Part shown: piece after piece, positions 42,949-52,185 of the stretch | Layout of the letters: every line of letters starts with the position of its first letter | Numbering within the stretch: position 1 is the stretch's first letter | Assembly (NCBI GenBank): GCA_023398955.1 | Contig: JAEWRL010000174.1 | Location: 45,588-109,587, forward strand | DNA length: 64,000 bases | Direction of reading: 5' to 3' | Origin: Pseudomonadota bacterium | GTDB lineage: Bacteria; Myxococcota_A; Polyangia; Polyangiales; Polyangiaceae | Position numbers and translations under genes: made by a program | The notes under the pieces: model-generated | The model's database searches: none | Told to the model about the DNA's origin: nothing | What the model saw: the letters and a program-made list of their open reading frames with translations, nothing else

Positions 42949-44958
42949 GTGAAATCCATGGAACAGATGACCGTGCGTGCGCGTCTCGGGGTGGCGGCGC
43001 TCCTGGCCGCCCTCGCGCTGACTGCCGTTAACGTCATTGGTGCTCAGGGCAGCCGCGCTATTGGGGTGCAGACCCAGGCGGCCCTCGACGCCACACACCT
43101 CGTCGGCGTAGCCATGGAGCTCGAGCTCGCGGCGAATCGCGTGCAGCACGGCGCATTGTTGGCGCTCACGACGGGCACGCCTGGGGAGCTCCAGGTCACC
43201 TGGCGCGAGGTAGAGACCCACTTGGGAACGGTGGAGAGCTTGGGCAGCAGCGCCTTGCATGGGGGCGGCTCCGCCTCAGGGCGAACGAGCATCAGCGACC
43301 CGAAGGCACGCCAGCTCCTAGCGGCGACAATGAAGCAGGTGAGCGAGGAACTCGGCCCCGTGCTGCAGCAGGTGCAGGTCGCCGCGACCCAGGGCATCGC
43401 GACGAGCGGGGCCGCATGGCACCAGAGTCAGCAGGTGGCGGATCTGAAGAGCCAACTTCGACGTTCCATTGATGGGATTCTGGGCTCGCTCGACGAGTTC
43501 GAGACGCTCGCGGTGGGCGCGACCCAGCAGGCACGCGAGGCCGCCAAGGCAGCCGAGCACTCGGCGCTCGTCATCAACATCGTCGCCGAGGTGGCGGGCG
43601 TGGCCGCGCTGGGGGTCGTGCTCTTCTTCCTCTCCCGCTCCTTCACGCGCCCCATCTCCAAGCTCGTGGCCACGAGCGATGCCTTGGCCCGGGGCGAGTT
43701 CTCGCGGGCGGAGCCGAGCCAGGACGACACCGAGCTGGGACAGCTCAGCCGCTCCGTGGCCTCCGCGGGAGCAGCTGTGCAGCGCCTTGTCGACGACGTG
43801 CGCGTCCTCGTCGAAGCCGCCAAACGCGGGGACCTGGCCCACCGCGCGGAACAGGAACGCCACCAGGGAGAATACCGCGCGGTCATCGCTGGCTTCAATC
43901 AGACCCTGGATGCCCTGGACGCACCCAACGGCGAAGCGCGGCGCGTCCTCGAGCAGCTTGCTGACGCCGACCTGCGCGCCCGCATGCGGGGCAAGTATGC
44001 GGGGGACCACGCCAAGCTCAGCGAGAGCATCAATCGGGTCGCCGAGTCGCTGCACGAGGCGCTCGCTCAAGTGGCACGGAGCAGCGAACAGGTCGCCTTC
44101 GCAAGCCACCAGATCTCCAGCAGCAGTCAGTCCGTCTCTCAGGTCGCCTCAGAGCAGGCAGCGGCTCTCGAGCAAACATCGAGCACCCTCGAGCAGATCT
44201 CCGGGATGACAAAGCAGAACGCCGCGAACACGGCCGAAGCCCGCGAGCTCGCGCGCGACGCCAAATCTGCTGCCGAGCGCGGCAACGACGGCGTGGAGCG
44301 CATGGTGCAATCCATGGGGAGGATCAAGAGCGCGGCCGCCTCCACCGCCGAGATAATCAAGGACATCAACGAAATCGCCTTCCAGACCAACCTCCTGGCG
44401 CTCAACGCCGCCGTCGAGGCAGCTCGGGCGGGCGAATCCGGGCGGGGCTTTGCCGTCGTCGCCGACGAGGTCCGTAACCTCGCCCTCCGTGCCAAGGAGG
44501 CAGCCACGAAGACCGAGGGCCTCATCAGTGAGAGCGCGGGGCTCGCAGAGGTAGGCGTCGCCGTGAGCGGGCGCGTCAACGAGGATCTCCAAGCCATCCT
44601 CAGCTCCGTGGCGAGCGTGACGGACCTCGTGTCCCAGATAGCCACGGCCAGCCAGGAGCAGGCCACCGGGATCGAGGAGGTCAACCGCGCCATGGCGTCG
44701 ATGGAGCAGGGCGTGCAACAAGCTGCCGCCAATTCGGAGGAGACGAGCAGCTCCGCCCAAGAGCTCGCAGGACAGTCACAGGAGCTTGCCTCCATGGTGG
44801 CGCGCTTCAAGCTCGACGCGGACGGGATATCCGCCAAGAGCGCGGCCACTCATCGGGCCCCCCTACGACCCACGGCCGCGCGTGCTGGCGTCACAAAGGG
44901 TCGAGGACACCTCTCCGTTGTACCGGACCCCCTATCGTCAGAGGTCGTCGAGCTCTGA
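42949..44958 (+). CDS. Methyl-accepting chemotaxis protein
   Basis: 669 residues from GTG 42949. One N-terminal helix (LGVAALLAALALTAVNVIG), a periplasmic four-helix-type sensing region of about 160 residues, a second helix (VAGVAALGVVLFFLSRSF), HAMP (TRPISKLVATSDALARGEF) and a second HAMP-like stretch are followed by the signalling coiled coil with a canonical tip (EIAFQTNLLALNAAVEAARA). It ends with an extension of about 40 residues, not the NWETF-type pentapeptide. It is not linked to other che genes and would join an array encoded elsewhere, or the operon at 3.7-11.3 kb. Confidence 0.92.
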   Translation: MKSMEQMTVRARLGVAALLAALALTAVNVIGAQGSRAIGVQTQAALDATHLVGVAMELELAANRVQHGALLALTTGTPGELQVTWREVETHLGTVESLGSSALHGGGSASGRTSISDPKARQLLAATMKQVSEELGPVLQQVQVAATQGIATSGAAWHQSQQVADLKSQLRRSIDGILGSLDEFETLAVGATQQAREAAKAAEHSALVINIVAEVAGVAALGVVLFFLSRSFTRPISKLVATSDALARGEFSRAEPSQDDTELGQLSRSVASAGAAVQRLVDDVRVLVEAAKRGDLAHRAEQERHQGEYRAVIAGFNQTLDALDAPNGEARRVLEQLADADLRARMRGKYAGDHAKLSESINRVAESLHEALAQVARSSEQVAFASHQISSSSQSVSQVASEQAAALEQTSSTLEQISGMTKQNAANTAEARELARDAKSAAERGNDGVERMVQSMGRIKSAAASTAEIIKDINEIAFQTNLLALNAAVEAARAGESGRGFAVVADEVRNLALRAKEAATKTEGLISESAGLAEVGVAVSGRVNEDLQAILSSVASVTDLVSQIATASQEQATGIEEVNRAMASMEQGVQQAAANSEETSSSAQELAGQSQELASMVARFKLDADGISAKSAATHRAPLRPTAARAGVTKGRGHLSVVPDPLSSEVVEL

Positions 44959-45309
44959 CGTCGTGCTGGAGCTGCCGGGGGAAGGCGCCGCCCCGGGAGT
45001 TTCGCCTCTCTCCGAGTCTGGGTCCACCCAATGCTCGTCGGCCTGCGGCGCTGGCGGTCCGTCCTCCTCCATATCCTCTTCCGCCTGGGGCCCGTCGAGC
45101 GCGCCGCGCACCTCCTCCGGCATCCTCAGCCCATTGCCCCCCGCGATGCTGATGCGCTTCAGAAGCCCATCGAAGCCTTCGACACCACGCAGGAAGTCCT
45201 CTGGAGCATTGGAGTAGGCGGCGACGACGAGCACAGCATAGTCGATGTGGTTCGTCTTCTTTCCACGTATGGGCGAGGAGACGGACCACTTGAAAGGCGT
45301 CCGAACCAT
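44938..45309 (-). CDS. Hypothetical protein with acidic C-terminal tail
   Basis: I do not recognise this family. From ATG 45309 the frame gives 123 residues: a possible folded part (MVRTPFKWSVSSPIRGKKTN, then DYAVLVVAAYSNAPEDFL and LLKRISIAGGNGLRMPEEV) and a Pro/Glu/Asp/Ser-rich tail. Codon use is typical of the genome, favouring a real gene. It converges on the chemoreceptor and overlaps its 3' end by 21 nt. It begins inside or next to the depolymerase remnant on the other strand, so it could also be a truncated gene. Confidence is moderate. Confidence 0.4.
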   Translation of the reverse strand: MVRTPFKWSVSSPIRGKKTNHIDYAVLVVAAYSNAPEDFLRGVEGFDGLLKRISIAGGNGLRMPEEVRGALDGPQAEEDMEEDGPPAPQADEHWVDPDSERGETPGAAPSPGSSSTTSELDDL

Positions 45310-45331
45310 GACCAGAAGAGCACGCTCCCTG

Positions 45332-45660
45332 CAACTCCACGGCGACGTCCTGCGCGGCATCGCGCCAGCCTCAGGGATGACTTGGCAGACCAACTGCACC
45401 GGGAACGTCGCTGTGATGGTTATCTGTTGTAACCAGGACACCTTCAACCCCTGTGAGACTGATACTCAGCAGGAGATAGATATCTGGACTGCGCGCAACG
45501 GCTGCAGCTTACAGCCCCCCCTAGCTCCCTCAGCGACCTCTGCGAGGAGTACCAGGGCTGCTCAGCCGACAGCCCAGTCCTGCTCTGCACCCATCCCGGC
45601 GGTCACATGTGGTCCGCAACCGGCAACGAGTGGGTCTGGTCCTTCTTCATGAGCCTCTGA
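45332..45660 (+). pseudogene. Remnant of a polyhydroxybutyrate depolymerase/feruloyl esterase-type gene
   Basis: The plus strand reads LHGDVLRGIAPASG, then CTGNVAVMVICCNQDTFNP and QQEIDIWTARNGCS. After a shift in the C7 run at 45515-45521 it continues as SSLSDLCEEYQGCSADSP and CTHPGGHMWSATGNEWVWSF to TGA 45660. In the family these blocks are the C-terminal half, with an HG..D segment and a GGHxWP His. Here HG is changed to CN, and the nucleophile half is missing. The piece is therefore 5'-truncated and frameshifted. An intact esterase lipoprotein gene follows 100 nt later. Confidence 0.65.
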
Positions 45661-45763
45661 ATGGGCGAGCGCCTCGTGCGGAGGGGAGAGGCAGCGCCGA
45701 AGGTGGGCTATCCGAAGCACACGAGGGCGAGATGACAACCGCGCTATCCGGGAATAAGGCGAC

Positions 45764-46684
45764 GTGTCTCACTTGAATCATCTTTGGACGAATCGCTCGC
45801 GAACAACTGGCAGCTTGCACCGACGAGCCGCCCTTCTCACCGCTGTCTGGGCATCGCTTCAGGCCTGCACGGGTTCCGATCCGGGGGGAGCGGCTTCAAT
45901 CGTAGAGGGAGGCGCCCCGAGCGATGGTGGTGCGGCAGGAAGCAGCACTGCCGGCGGAGCCCAGGAAACGGCTGGTGCCCACGAGGCGGGCGGGGGCAAC
46001 ACGGGCGCGGGCGGGGCTGAGGAGCGCCCGGCTCGCGGCTTCATCACCTGGACGTACGGCGACGAACCCGTGGGCATGTACGTCCCGGAATCTGCATCGG
46101 GCCCGCTCCCGATCGTCCTGTTCTTGCACCCTTGCCACAATCCTCCTGTTTACCCCGAGCATTGGATCATCTCCGCCCTGAACGACATCGAACCCTGTGT
46201 CGTCCTCCTACCGTCGCGTCCGGAAGGGGAAAGTGCCGAATGCGCCGCCTGGGGTGGCACCTACGATGCCTCCATGCGCCCGGGGCTGGCCGCCGCGATC
46301 GCCGAGCTCGACCGGATCGTCGCAGAGTACGACTTGGCTCCCGAACGGCAGTACGTGTACGGGGAATCCATGGGAGCGGAGGGTGTCTTCAGGCTGCTCG
46401 TCGACGCGCCGGCGCGTTTCGCAGGCGCGGTGGCCGTCGCGGGGTACACAGTGGATGCTGGGGCGAGCGAAATGGCAGAGACCCCTCTCTGGATCGTCCA
46501 CGGTGAAGCAGATAGCATCAGCGGTGCCTCACACGTCCAAACCATCTACCAGTCGATCCTAGACGCGGGCGGAACGGAGGTCCACTACACTGAGTACGCC
46601 GGTCTCGACCATGTGCCGGCCATCGAACGAGCCAGGCGCGACAGCGAGCTTCTCGAATGGCTCCTGTCGCAACGTCGCGAGTGA
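45764..46684 (+). CDS. Lipoprotein esterase/depolymerase (alpha/beta hydrolase)
   Basis: 306 residues. The signal sequence ends in lipobox SLQAC, followed by a Gly/Ala-rich linker of about 45 residues. The catalytic domain has VLFLHPCHNPP at the oxyanion side, the nucleophile elbow YGESMGAEGVF, an acid in IVHGEADSISG and a His in AGLDHVPAI. The layout fits PHB-depolymerase or acetyl/feruloyl esterase relatives (LpqC-like). GTG 45764 is the only start that gives the full N-terminus, although a later start could shorten it by up to 17 residues. It would act on a polyester or plant polymer outside the cell. Confidence 0.8.
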   Translation: MSHLNHLWTNRSRTTGSLHRRAALLTAVWASLQACTGSDPGGAASIVEGGAPSDGGAAGSSTAGGAQETAGAHEAGGGNTGAGGAEERPARGFITWTYGDEPVGMYVPESASGPLPIVLFLHPCHNPPVYPEHWIISALNDIEPCVVLLPSRPEGESAECAAWGGTYDASMRPGLAAAIAELDRIVAEYDLAPERQYVYGESMGAEGVFRLLVDAPARFAGAVAVAGYTVDAGASEMAETPLWIVHGEADSISGASHVQTIYQSILDAGGTEVHYTEYAGLDHVPAIERARRDSELLEWLLSQRRE

Positions 46685-46937
46685 AGCAGGCTTTGCGGCT
46701 GTCCCCCTCCGGAGCCTTGTTGGATGAGCTGGGTGCCGGAGGCGGGGCCGCTGGAGCTCGTTGGTCCAGCGCGGATGCAGAAAGGCAGCGGGAGGATAGA
46801 GGATAGTAGGGGCGGGATAGTAATCTCTTCGGTGTGACGCATTCACCCTTGACCGTCGGGTCATGTCTACGCTACCTCATAACTGGGCATCGTAGCCGAA
46901 CGGGGCGTGACATGGAGACGTCCAGGAGGGTGCGTGG

Positions 46938-48869
46938 GTGGATACTCTAGTAGCGTGGATCCGCGAACTGTGGACCGTCGGGGTTCGTCTCGTCGATCCT
47001 TCGACAGCGCTCGTTCTCGTTGGGCCGCTGGGGGTCGCTTGGATGTCGCTCTTGCTCATCGTAAGCCTGGGGCATTGGGGGCTGCAGGTGAGTTGCCGGG
47101 CGCGCCGCTACACTGCTGGCGCCTGGCTCTGTGTCCATTTCGCCTTCTGGTGCGCTGCATTCACGAGCTTTCGTCACGTGGGGACCGTGTTCCAACCCGC
47201 GATTCACGAGTCGGCCCCGACTGACGCCAGAGCCACACTCGTGCTGCTGGAAGATGCGAATGTGCTCCGCCAGACCGCGGCGAGCCAGCCCTACATCGTG
47301 CTGCTCACGATGACAGCGACCGTTCTTTTTGCCGTACTTTGGTACGCTCTCGTCGCGCCCCGGCATGGCTATGCGCTGGCATTCGTCCTCGGCGCCGCGC
47401 CAACCCCAGACGCCTGGCGACGGACCCTGCTCTTGCCATCCCAGCAGCGCACGATGGAGTCCTTGCTGCATTTGATAGGGTGGTCCAACGTACACGGCCT
47501 GAAACGCATCCAGGATGCGCGCCGCAACCTCACCAACAGCCAACTGAAGGAGCGGAAGGCGCTCGCCACGGCGAGAACGGCGCTCGCCACGACCGCTCGG
47601 GAACTGGCGGATGGGTACAGGAGCACGCAATCGGGCGGCCCCCCGCGAAGCGTTCACGCGGCTCTCCGTGGCGACTGGGGCAGTGGCAAATCCGTGATGC
47701 TGCGCAGCCTGCAAGCGGACCTGCACGCCGCAGGTGTTCCCGACGTCTGGTTCAATGCCTGGCAGCACCAAACCGAGAGCCTCCAGCATGCTCTCCTTCT
47801 CGACATAGCGCGGGAGCTCGTCAGCCATGAGCCGCGCTTGTGGAAGCAGATCCCGGCCTGGCACCTCGTCGCCAGCCGCACGGTCTCGATCCTCGGTCTC
47901 GCCATCAGCGCTCTCCGAATGAAGGCGGTGTTGGCACTGAGGTATACACCTCCCGCCGTGAGCTTTCGGGAGGACCTGGAGCGGCTGCTCGAGGCCTACT
48001 GGAAGCGGCACCAGCTGCCCCTCGTCCTCGTGATCGACGAGGTGGATCGCTGCGAGCATCTCGTCGCGCAGCGGCTCTTGCCCTTGACGCAGCGGTTTCT
48101 GGACGTGCCGGGCATCGCCGTCGTGATGCCCTACGTAGAAAGGCAACTCCGCCACAAGGTCTTCCACCCCGCCATGGTGGAGTTGAAGGACCTCCGGGGC
48201 GCCGTCGCGGGCTTGCTCGATCCATTCACGAGCCTGGCAGACGAGCGCGCCAACAGCAATAGCCAAGCCCAGCGCGACAGGAGCTGGGACGGCATACCCG
48301 AGACCGGACTCGATGGGAGGGGATGGAGCGACGAGGCGGCCCGCGAACAGGGCTTCCCAATACCGTGGACCCCTGTCGTGCGGGCCTTCCATCGTGAGCG
48401 GGAGCGGAATCGAGACTTCGAGCAGTGGTTCTATTCATCGGCAGAGGAGAGATACCTGGGTCAAGTGGCGCTGGAAGTCCGTCCGCTGGCGAGGGAGGAC
48501 TACGTGGCTCTGGTCCGCGGTGATCCGGGGGTACAGCAACTCGTGGAGCGGCTCCTTTCCAAGCCACCGGAGGGTTCCAAGCCACCGGAGCGGGTCGCGA
48601 ACGAGGCATTCGTCGAGGCAGTCGCCGATAAGGTCTGGCGGACAGCTCACGCCCAGAAGCGCAAGAGGGGACCAATCCGGCCCCGAGCAGTGTTGAACGC
48701 GACGTACCAGAGCCTAGCGACGACCCTGACGGCCAAACTCGAGACCAACCTTGATGTCTCCGGCGCACAGCTGACGGTCTTCGCCTTGCTGCTGGGCCTG
48801 TCGGTCGCGGGAGACGTCGCGAAGTACGCAGAATCGCAGAGCTACGGGAGTCCGGAGGTCAGGTCATGA
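46938..48869 (+). CDS. Membrane KAP-family P-loop NTPase
   Basis: 643 residues from GTG 46938 with AGGAGGG 7 nt upstream; a TTGACC box lies at 46849. Three hydrophobic helices lie at about 24-50, 60-78 and 118-140. A helical linker leads to the NTPase: Walker A GDWGSGKS (245-252), the KAP signature WFNAWQHQ (271-278) and Walker B LVLVIDEVDRC. KAP NTPases take their name from Kidins220/ARMS and PifA, the F-plasmid phage-exclusion protein, and cluster with defence genes in bacteria. All catalytic motifs are present. The gene overlaps the next start by 4 nt, so the two products probably form one complex. Confidence 0.85.
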   Translation: MDTLVAWIRELWTVGVRLVDPSTALVLVGPLGVAWMSLLLIVSLGHWGLQVSCRARRYTAGAWLCVHFAFWCAAFTSFRHVGTVFQPAIHESAPTDARATLVLLEDANVLRQTAASQPYIVLLTMTATVLFAVLWYALVAPRHGYALAFVLGAAPTPDAWRRTLLLPSQQRTMESLLHLIGWSNVHGLKRIQDARRNLTNSQLKERKALATARTALATTARELADGYRSTQSGGPPRSVHAALRGDWGSGKSVMLRSLQADLHAAGVPDVWFNAWQHQTESLQHALLLDIARELVSHEPRLWKQIPAWHLVASRTVSILGLAISALRMKAVLALRYTPPAVSFREDLERLLEAYWKRHQLPLVLVIDEVDRCEHLVAQRLLPLTQRFLDVPGIAVVMPYVERQLRHKVFHPAMVELKDLRGAVAGLLDPFTSLADERANSNSQAQRDRSWDGIPETGLDGRGWSDEAAREQGFPIPWTPVVRAFHRERERNRDFEQWFYSSAEERYLGQVALEVRPLAREDYVALVRGDPGVQQLVERLLSKPPEGSKPPERVANEAFVEAVADKVWRTAHAQKRKRGPIRPRAVLNATYQSLATTLTAKLETNLDVSGAQLTVFALLLGLSVAGDVAKYAESQSYGSPEVRS

Positions 48870-50983
48870 CACAGAGAGGCGACGAGCACATGCAGGGTAT
48901 GAAGAACGGAACGGAGGATTCCCGCGACACGATCCAGGTCTCGAAGGAAGAACCAACTGGCGCCAAGAAGGACCCTCGGGAGCCCAACCAGTACTCGAAA
49001 GACCAGAGCGCCGACGCGAAGCTAAGGAGCCTGACTCTTCCGGAGAAGGACCTCGTCGAAGGATACCTGCGGGGCGTCTGGGAGGCGGCGAAGGAAATCG
49101 TCGATGAGGAAATCGCCGATGGAGCCACTGGACCTCTCGGTACGGTGCTGCAGCAAGGAGATTCTCGGTCACAACGGTCTGCGGAACTGACGACCGCGGG
49201 GCTTCCCGCGTTCCTGGCCGAGATCGCCGAGAACACGCATCTCGTTCCGCCCGGCGTCGGCGCCACAGCGGAGCCTGGTGAATTGCAGCGCGGCGAAGCT
49301 GTGGGTCCCACTGAAAAGGGCATGGCGCCTGCGGAGACGCCCATCGACGAAGGCTTCCTCAGTCCAGGCGCGCGCCTCCTGCGGCTCCGCACCCACCTCT
49401 TTTCCTCGAATACGCCAGCGCAGATCCTACGGCTCTTGCGAGAGGAGATCGCGGAAGCACTGATTCAGCTCCGAGACCTGGTCGCCGCGCCGCGTGACCA
49501 ACAGGTCGATCTCGTGATCCTGGCCCTCCGGCGCCTGCCTCACCCCTGGATTCTCGGCACCGTGGGGCTGCTGCCCGACGCTGCTGGCTACCTCCTCCGG
49601 GGACGAACGACCGACGAGCTCCTCCCCGACGAGCTCAGCACCCTGGCGGCCATTGGCGACTTGATCCCGGCGGAGGGCGGGGTCCAGGCCGGCGGCAGCT
49701 CCGTGTACGCACCCTACTTTGGCGGGCACTACTACCACCGGGTCGTTGCTGCTTGTGTTCGCAGCGCGAGTTCTGGTGGCAGCTTGTCCGAACAGCATCG
49801 AAATATCCTCGGTATCAACCTGAACAACCTGATAGTGGAGTCCGAACGTATCCTACGCGAGCATCGCGTCCCGGAGCCAGCGCTCGGGCAGCTGCGCGCC
49901 GTCGAGCGGCGGCTGCTCTACATCGGCGTGCATTTTGGCCGGGAACAGGCAGAGCTGGCGCACTCGGAGGAACAGCTCGTGACGGTGCTCAAGCCCTTGA
50001 TGGACGCGCTCAAGCCACCGGATAGCACCTACTCTCTCGATCCGACGGCGGTAGCTCGCACCGTTTTTCCGCTCGTCTCGGTTGGCACCGTGATGCGACC
50101 CACGAACACCGCCCCGGCAGATGTGAGAGAAGCCATTGAATGCGTGCTGACGCTGACTGGCGCCCTCGTCACGTCTGTCTTGGCACGGGAGCATCTCGCC
50201 GGCTCCCGCTACTTCAATGCAGCCGTCTGCCTGCTCCGGGCGAGCCGCTCCGCGGAGTTGGCTCGGGTGCGCATGGTGCTGAACGGCATGGGCCTCTGGT
50301 GGGCACTCCGGCTCGGGCGCGGCGTCAAGGACGCGCTGACCTCCGGGGATGGAACCGACTGCGCGGTGAACCTCTTCGGGGCAGCCGTCGATCTCGTCAG
50401 GGGCGAGCAGATGGAGTACGGACCGCTGCTCCAGGAGCTCCTCAGCGCCGTACTTGCCTGGGTGAACGGGCCGCTGCGGCTCCCCGATCATCGAGCCAGA
50501 CTGATGCAATCGGCGGAACGCCTCCGTCTCGACGCCGTACCGCTCGCGAAGCCGAGTCCAGAGGCTCTCCAGGCGGCCATCACGAAGCTGCTCAACGCTT
50601 TCTGCGGTAGCGCCCCTCCCACCACATCCCTCGCGGAAGCAGCCACCTGGAGCGGCGCAACGGCAGCGGAGCTCGTGGGCAACCACTTCGGCGACGATTA
50701 CCGCAGACCAGCATTCGAGCATCTGAGCGAGCTCGCACGGGAGGCAGCAGCAGCCATCGAGTCACCGGTGGCCACCTTGAGGCGTGTTCTGGAGCCAGCT
50801 CTGAAGGCGGACGACAACATCGAGCCGGGCATCCTGCTCACCTATCTCGTCGAAGATTGGGACGGAAAGCGGGCCATCCGCGAGCTTTGGAACAAGACCT
50901 GGCATCAGGCCATCCGTCCCTGTGACGACCTGGCTAGGGTCATTCGGGAGGTGACCGATCCTCTCGTGGCCCAGAGCGTCTAG
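48866..50983 (+). CDS. Large helical protein of unknown family, partner of the KAP NTPase
   Basis: 705 residues that I cannot place in any family. The start ATG 48866 overlaps the KAP stop (ATGA), so translation is coupled. Residues 1-60 are polar and probably disordered. A helical segment (LVEGYLRGVWEAAKEIVDEEIAD) is followed by a Gly/Pro-rich linker, and from about 165 a long helix-rich region with no transmembrane helix, no nuclease or protease signature and few cysteines. The length and tight pairing suggest an effector or sensor controlled by the NTPase (inference). It is followed by a 49-nt gap and a convergent lipoprotein gene. Confidence 0.75.
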   Translation: MTQRGDEHMQGMKNGTEDSRDTIQVSKEEPTGAKKDPREPNQYSKDQSADAKLRSLTLPEKDLVEGYLRGVWEAAKEIVDEEIADGATGPLGTVLQQGDSRSQRSAELTTAGLPAFLAEIAENTHLVPPGVGATAEPGELQRGEAVGPTEKGMAPAETPIDEGFLSPGARLLRLRTHLFSSNTPAQILRLLREEIAEALIQLRDLVAAPRDQQVDLVILALRRLPHPWILGTVGLLPDAAGYLLRGRTTDELLPDELSTLAAIGDLIPAEGGVQAGGSSVYAPYFGGHYYHRVVAACVRSASSGGSLSEQHRNILGINLNNLIVESERILREHRVPEPALGQLRAVERRLLYIGVHFGREQAELAHSEEQLVTVLKPLMDALKPPDSTYSLDPTAVARTVFPLVSVGTVMRPTNTAPADVREAIECVLTLTGALVTSVLAREHLAGSRYFNAAVCLLRASRSAELARVRMVLNGMGLWWALRLGRGVKDALTSGDGTDCAVNLFGAAVDLVRGEQMEYGPLLQELLSAVLAWVNGPLRLPDHRARLMQSAERLRLDAVPLAKPSPEALQAAITKLLNAFCGSAPPTTSLAEAATWSGATAAELVGNHFGDDYRRPAFEHLSELAREAAAAIESPVATLRRVLEPALKADDNIEPGILLTYLVEDWDGKRAIRELWNKTWHQAIRPCDDLARVIREVTDPLVAQSV

Positions 50984-51032
50984 GGTTCCAGAGCCGCAGG
51001 CAACGCCCAACGCCCGGCAGAGGGTCCTCCCT

Positions 51033-51524
51033 CTACCGCACGCGCTGGCCGAGCTTCACGGCTGTCCGAACGCAACGCTGGAACGCTGCCGCTTCAGCGG
51101 GGCATTTCCCGGGCCTCAGGGTCGCAAAGCCGTGCGCCGTGCACTCGAACTCGGCCGCCGGCCGCTCCAGCGAGCACCGGATCAGCGCTGCGTTCTCCTC
51201 TGGGCACACAAGGGTGTCCTCGAGCTCGAGGCACTTCTTTTCGCATGTCTCCGCATCAATGGGGCAGCCTGCCTCCGCGGACTTCTTGCAGAGCTGGGGA
51301 CACATGCCCTCACGGGCCTGCGTGGCGGCATGGAACCGAGCCGCGTCGTCGCTGGTAACGAGCGCAGCGCTCGATGCATCCGGGACTCCAGACGCTACCT
51401 GCGCCGCCTGCACCTCTCCGAGCTCTGCACTCCCATCCTGTTCCCCCTGCTCGCAGCCGGACACTGCGAAGCTGCCCACGATGACGGCAGTGAGTAACAA
51501 CGAACGAGGAGCTGCTGGCCTCAT
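51033..51524 (-). CDS. Cys-rich lipoprotein
   Basis: About 163 residues from ATG 51524, which overlaps the stop of the upstream lipoprotein gene (ATGA). The signal sequence ends in lipobox AVSGC. The mature part has an acidic linker and a compact domain with evenly spaced cysteines (CPQLCKKSAEAGCPIDAETC, then CLELEDTLVC, IRCSLE, FECTAHG and QRC), probably four or five disulfides. Small Cys-rich lipoproteins of this kind are common in Polyangiales and have no assigned function. Confidence 0.75.
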   Translation of the reverse strand: MRPAAPRSLLLTAVIVGSFAVSGCEQGEQDGSAELGEVQAAQVASGVPDASSAALVTSDDAARFHAATQAREGMCPQLCKKSAEAGCPIDAETCEKKCLELEDTLVCPEENAALIRCSLERPAAEFECTAHGFATLRPGKCPAEAAAFQRCVRTAVKLGQRVR

Positions 51525-52171
51525 GGGTCCACGAACTCCTCGCGCCCCAAACAGCCGAGCTCCGCCGAGGTTTCGATGCGCGTCTCGCCCGCCCAGGCGA
51601 AGAAACCGTCCACCCAATAGCCGCAGAGCCCATCGGCTGCCCTACACCCCTCGAACGATTGGCAGACGTCACCGCGACAATACTCAGGGCTCGCTGGGCA
51701 GTCCGTTGCCCGCTGGCCACCCCTGGGCGTCGCGTCGAGACAGGTTTCGCGGAAGGCCTCCGAGGGCGCCAGGTAGCCACACGTGCCCGCTGCCGCACAA
51801 CAGGTTGCCCCTGAATCGCATGAGGCGGTTCCGCAGGTTCTCACCGGGAGCTGAAACCCGCTCCCACCCTCGGCTTGGCGGGGTGCTCCCCCCGAGAGGC
51901 CACCTTGACCGGCGCCAGCGGTGGCGGCTCCTCCGTGAGCGGCTCCCGCCGTATCGCGCTGCGGCTCCCCTGATTCACTATCGCAGGCACCGAGACAGCA
52001 CAGCAGGCCCACCACCAAGCCGCGCCGCAAGGCTCCCGCAGAGGCGACAGCCGCCTCACCAGGGGCCGCCAGGGGCTCGAAAGCCCCTGACTGCCGTTGT
52101 CCGCACCCACCACGCTGTCGTGCGCAACGGGGGCTTGGATCCCCGTGAAGCGTGGTGGGGGCTCGCGCCAT
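51521..52171 (-). CDS. Cys-rich lipoprotein with Gly/Ala linker
   Basis: About 216 residues from ATG 52171; the true start may be nearer the signal region (for example TTG 52030), because the first about 45 residues look untranslated. The signal LVVGLLCCLGAC ends in a lipobox. After a Gly/Ala linker the mature domain has paired cysteines (RTCGTASCDSGATCC, TCGYLAP, CRGDVCQSFEGCRAADGLCG). The gene is translationally coupled to the second Cys-rich lipoprotein and follows the secreted metalloprotease gene within 15 nt, so these three may form one operon of exported proteins. Confidence 0.7.
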   Translation of the reverse strand: MARAPTTLHGDPSPRCARQRGGCGQRQSGAFEPLAAPGEAAVASAGALRRGLVVGLLCCLGACDSESGEPQRDTAGAAHGGAATAGAGQGGLSGGAPRQAEGGSGFQLPVRTCGTASCDSGATCCAAAGTCGYLAPSEAFRETCLDATPRGGQRATDCPASPEYCRGDVCQSFEGCRAADGLCGYWVDGFFAWAGETRIETSAELGCLGREEFVDP

Positions 52172-52185
52172 AGTCGTTGTCTCTA

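Noticed and set aside
46849..46877. Sigma-70-like promoter (TTGACC, 17 nt, CTACCT) before the KAP gene
   Set aside because: The -35 box is fair but the -10 is poor; not strong enough to list as a feature.
46947..48392. 481-codon open frame opposite the KAP NTPase gene
   Set aside because: It is a mirror of a GC-rich gene with intact NTPase motifs on the other strand; its own sequence has no domain, no ribosome site and unnatural composition.
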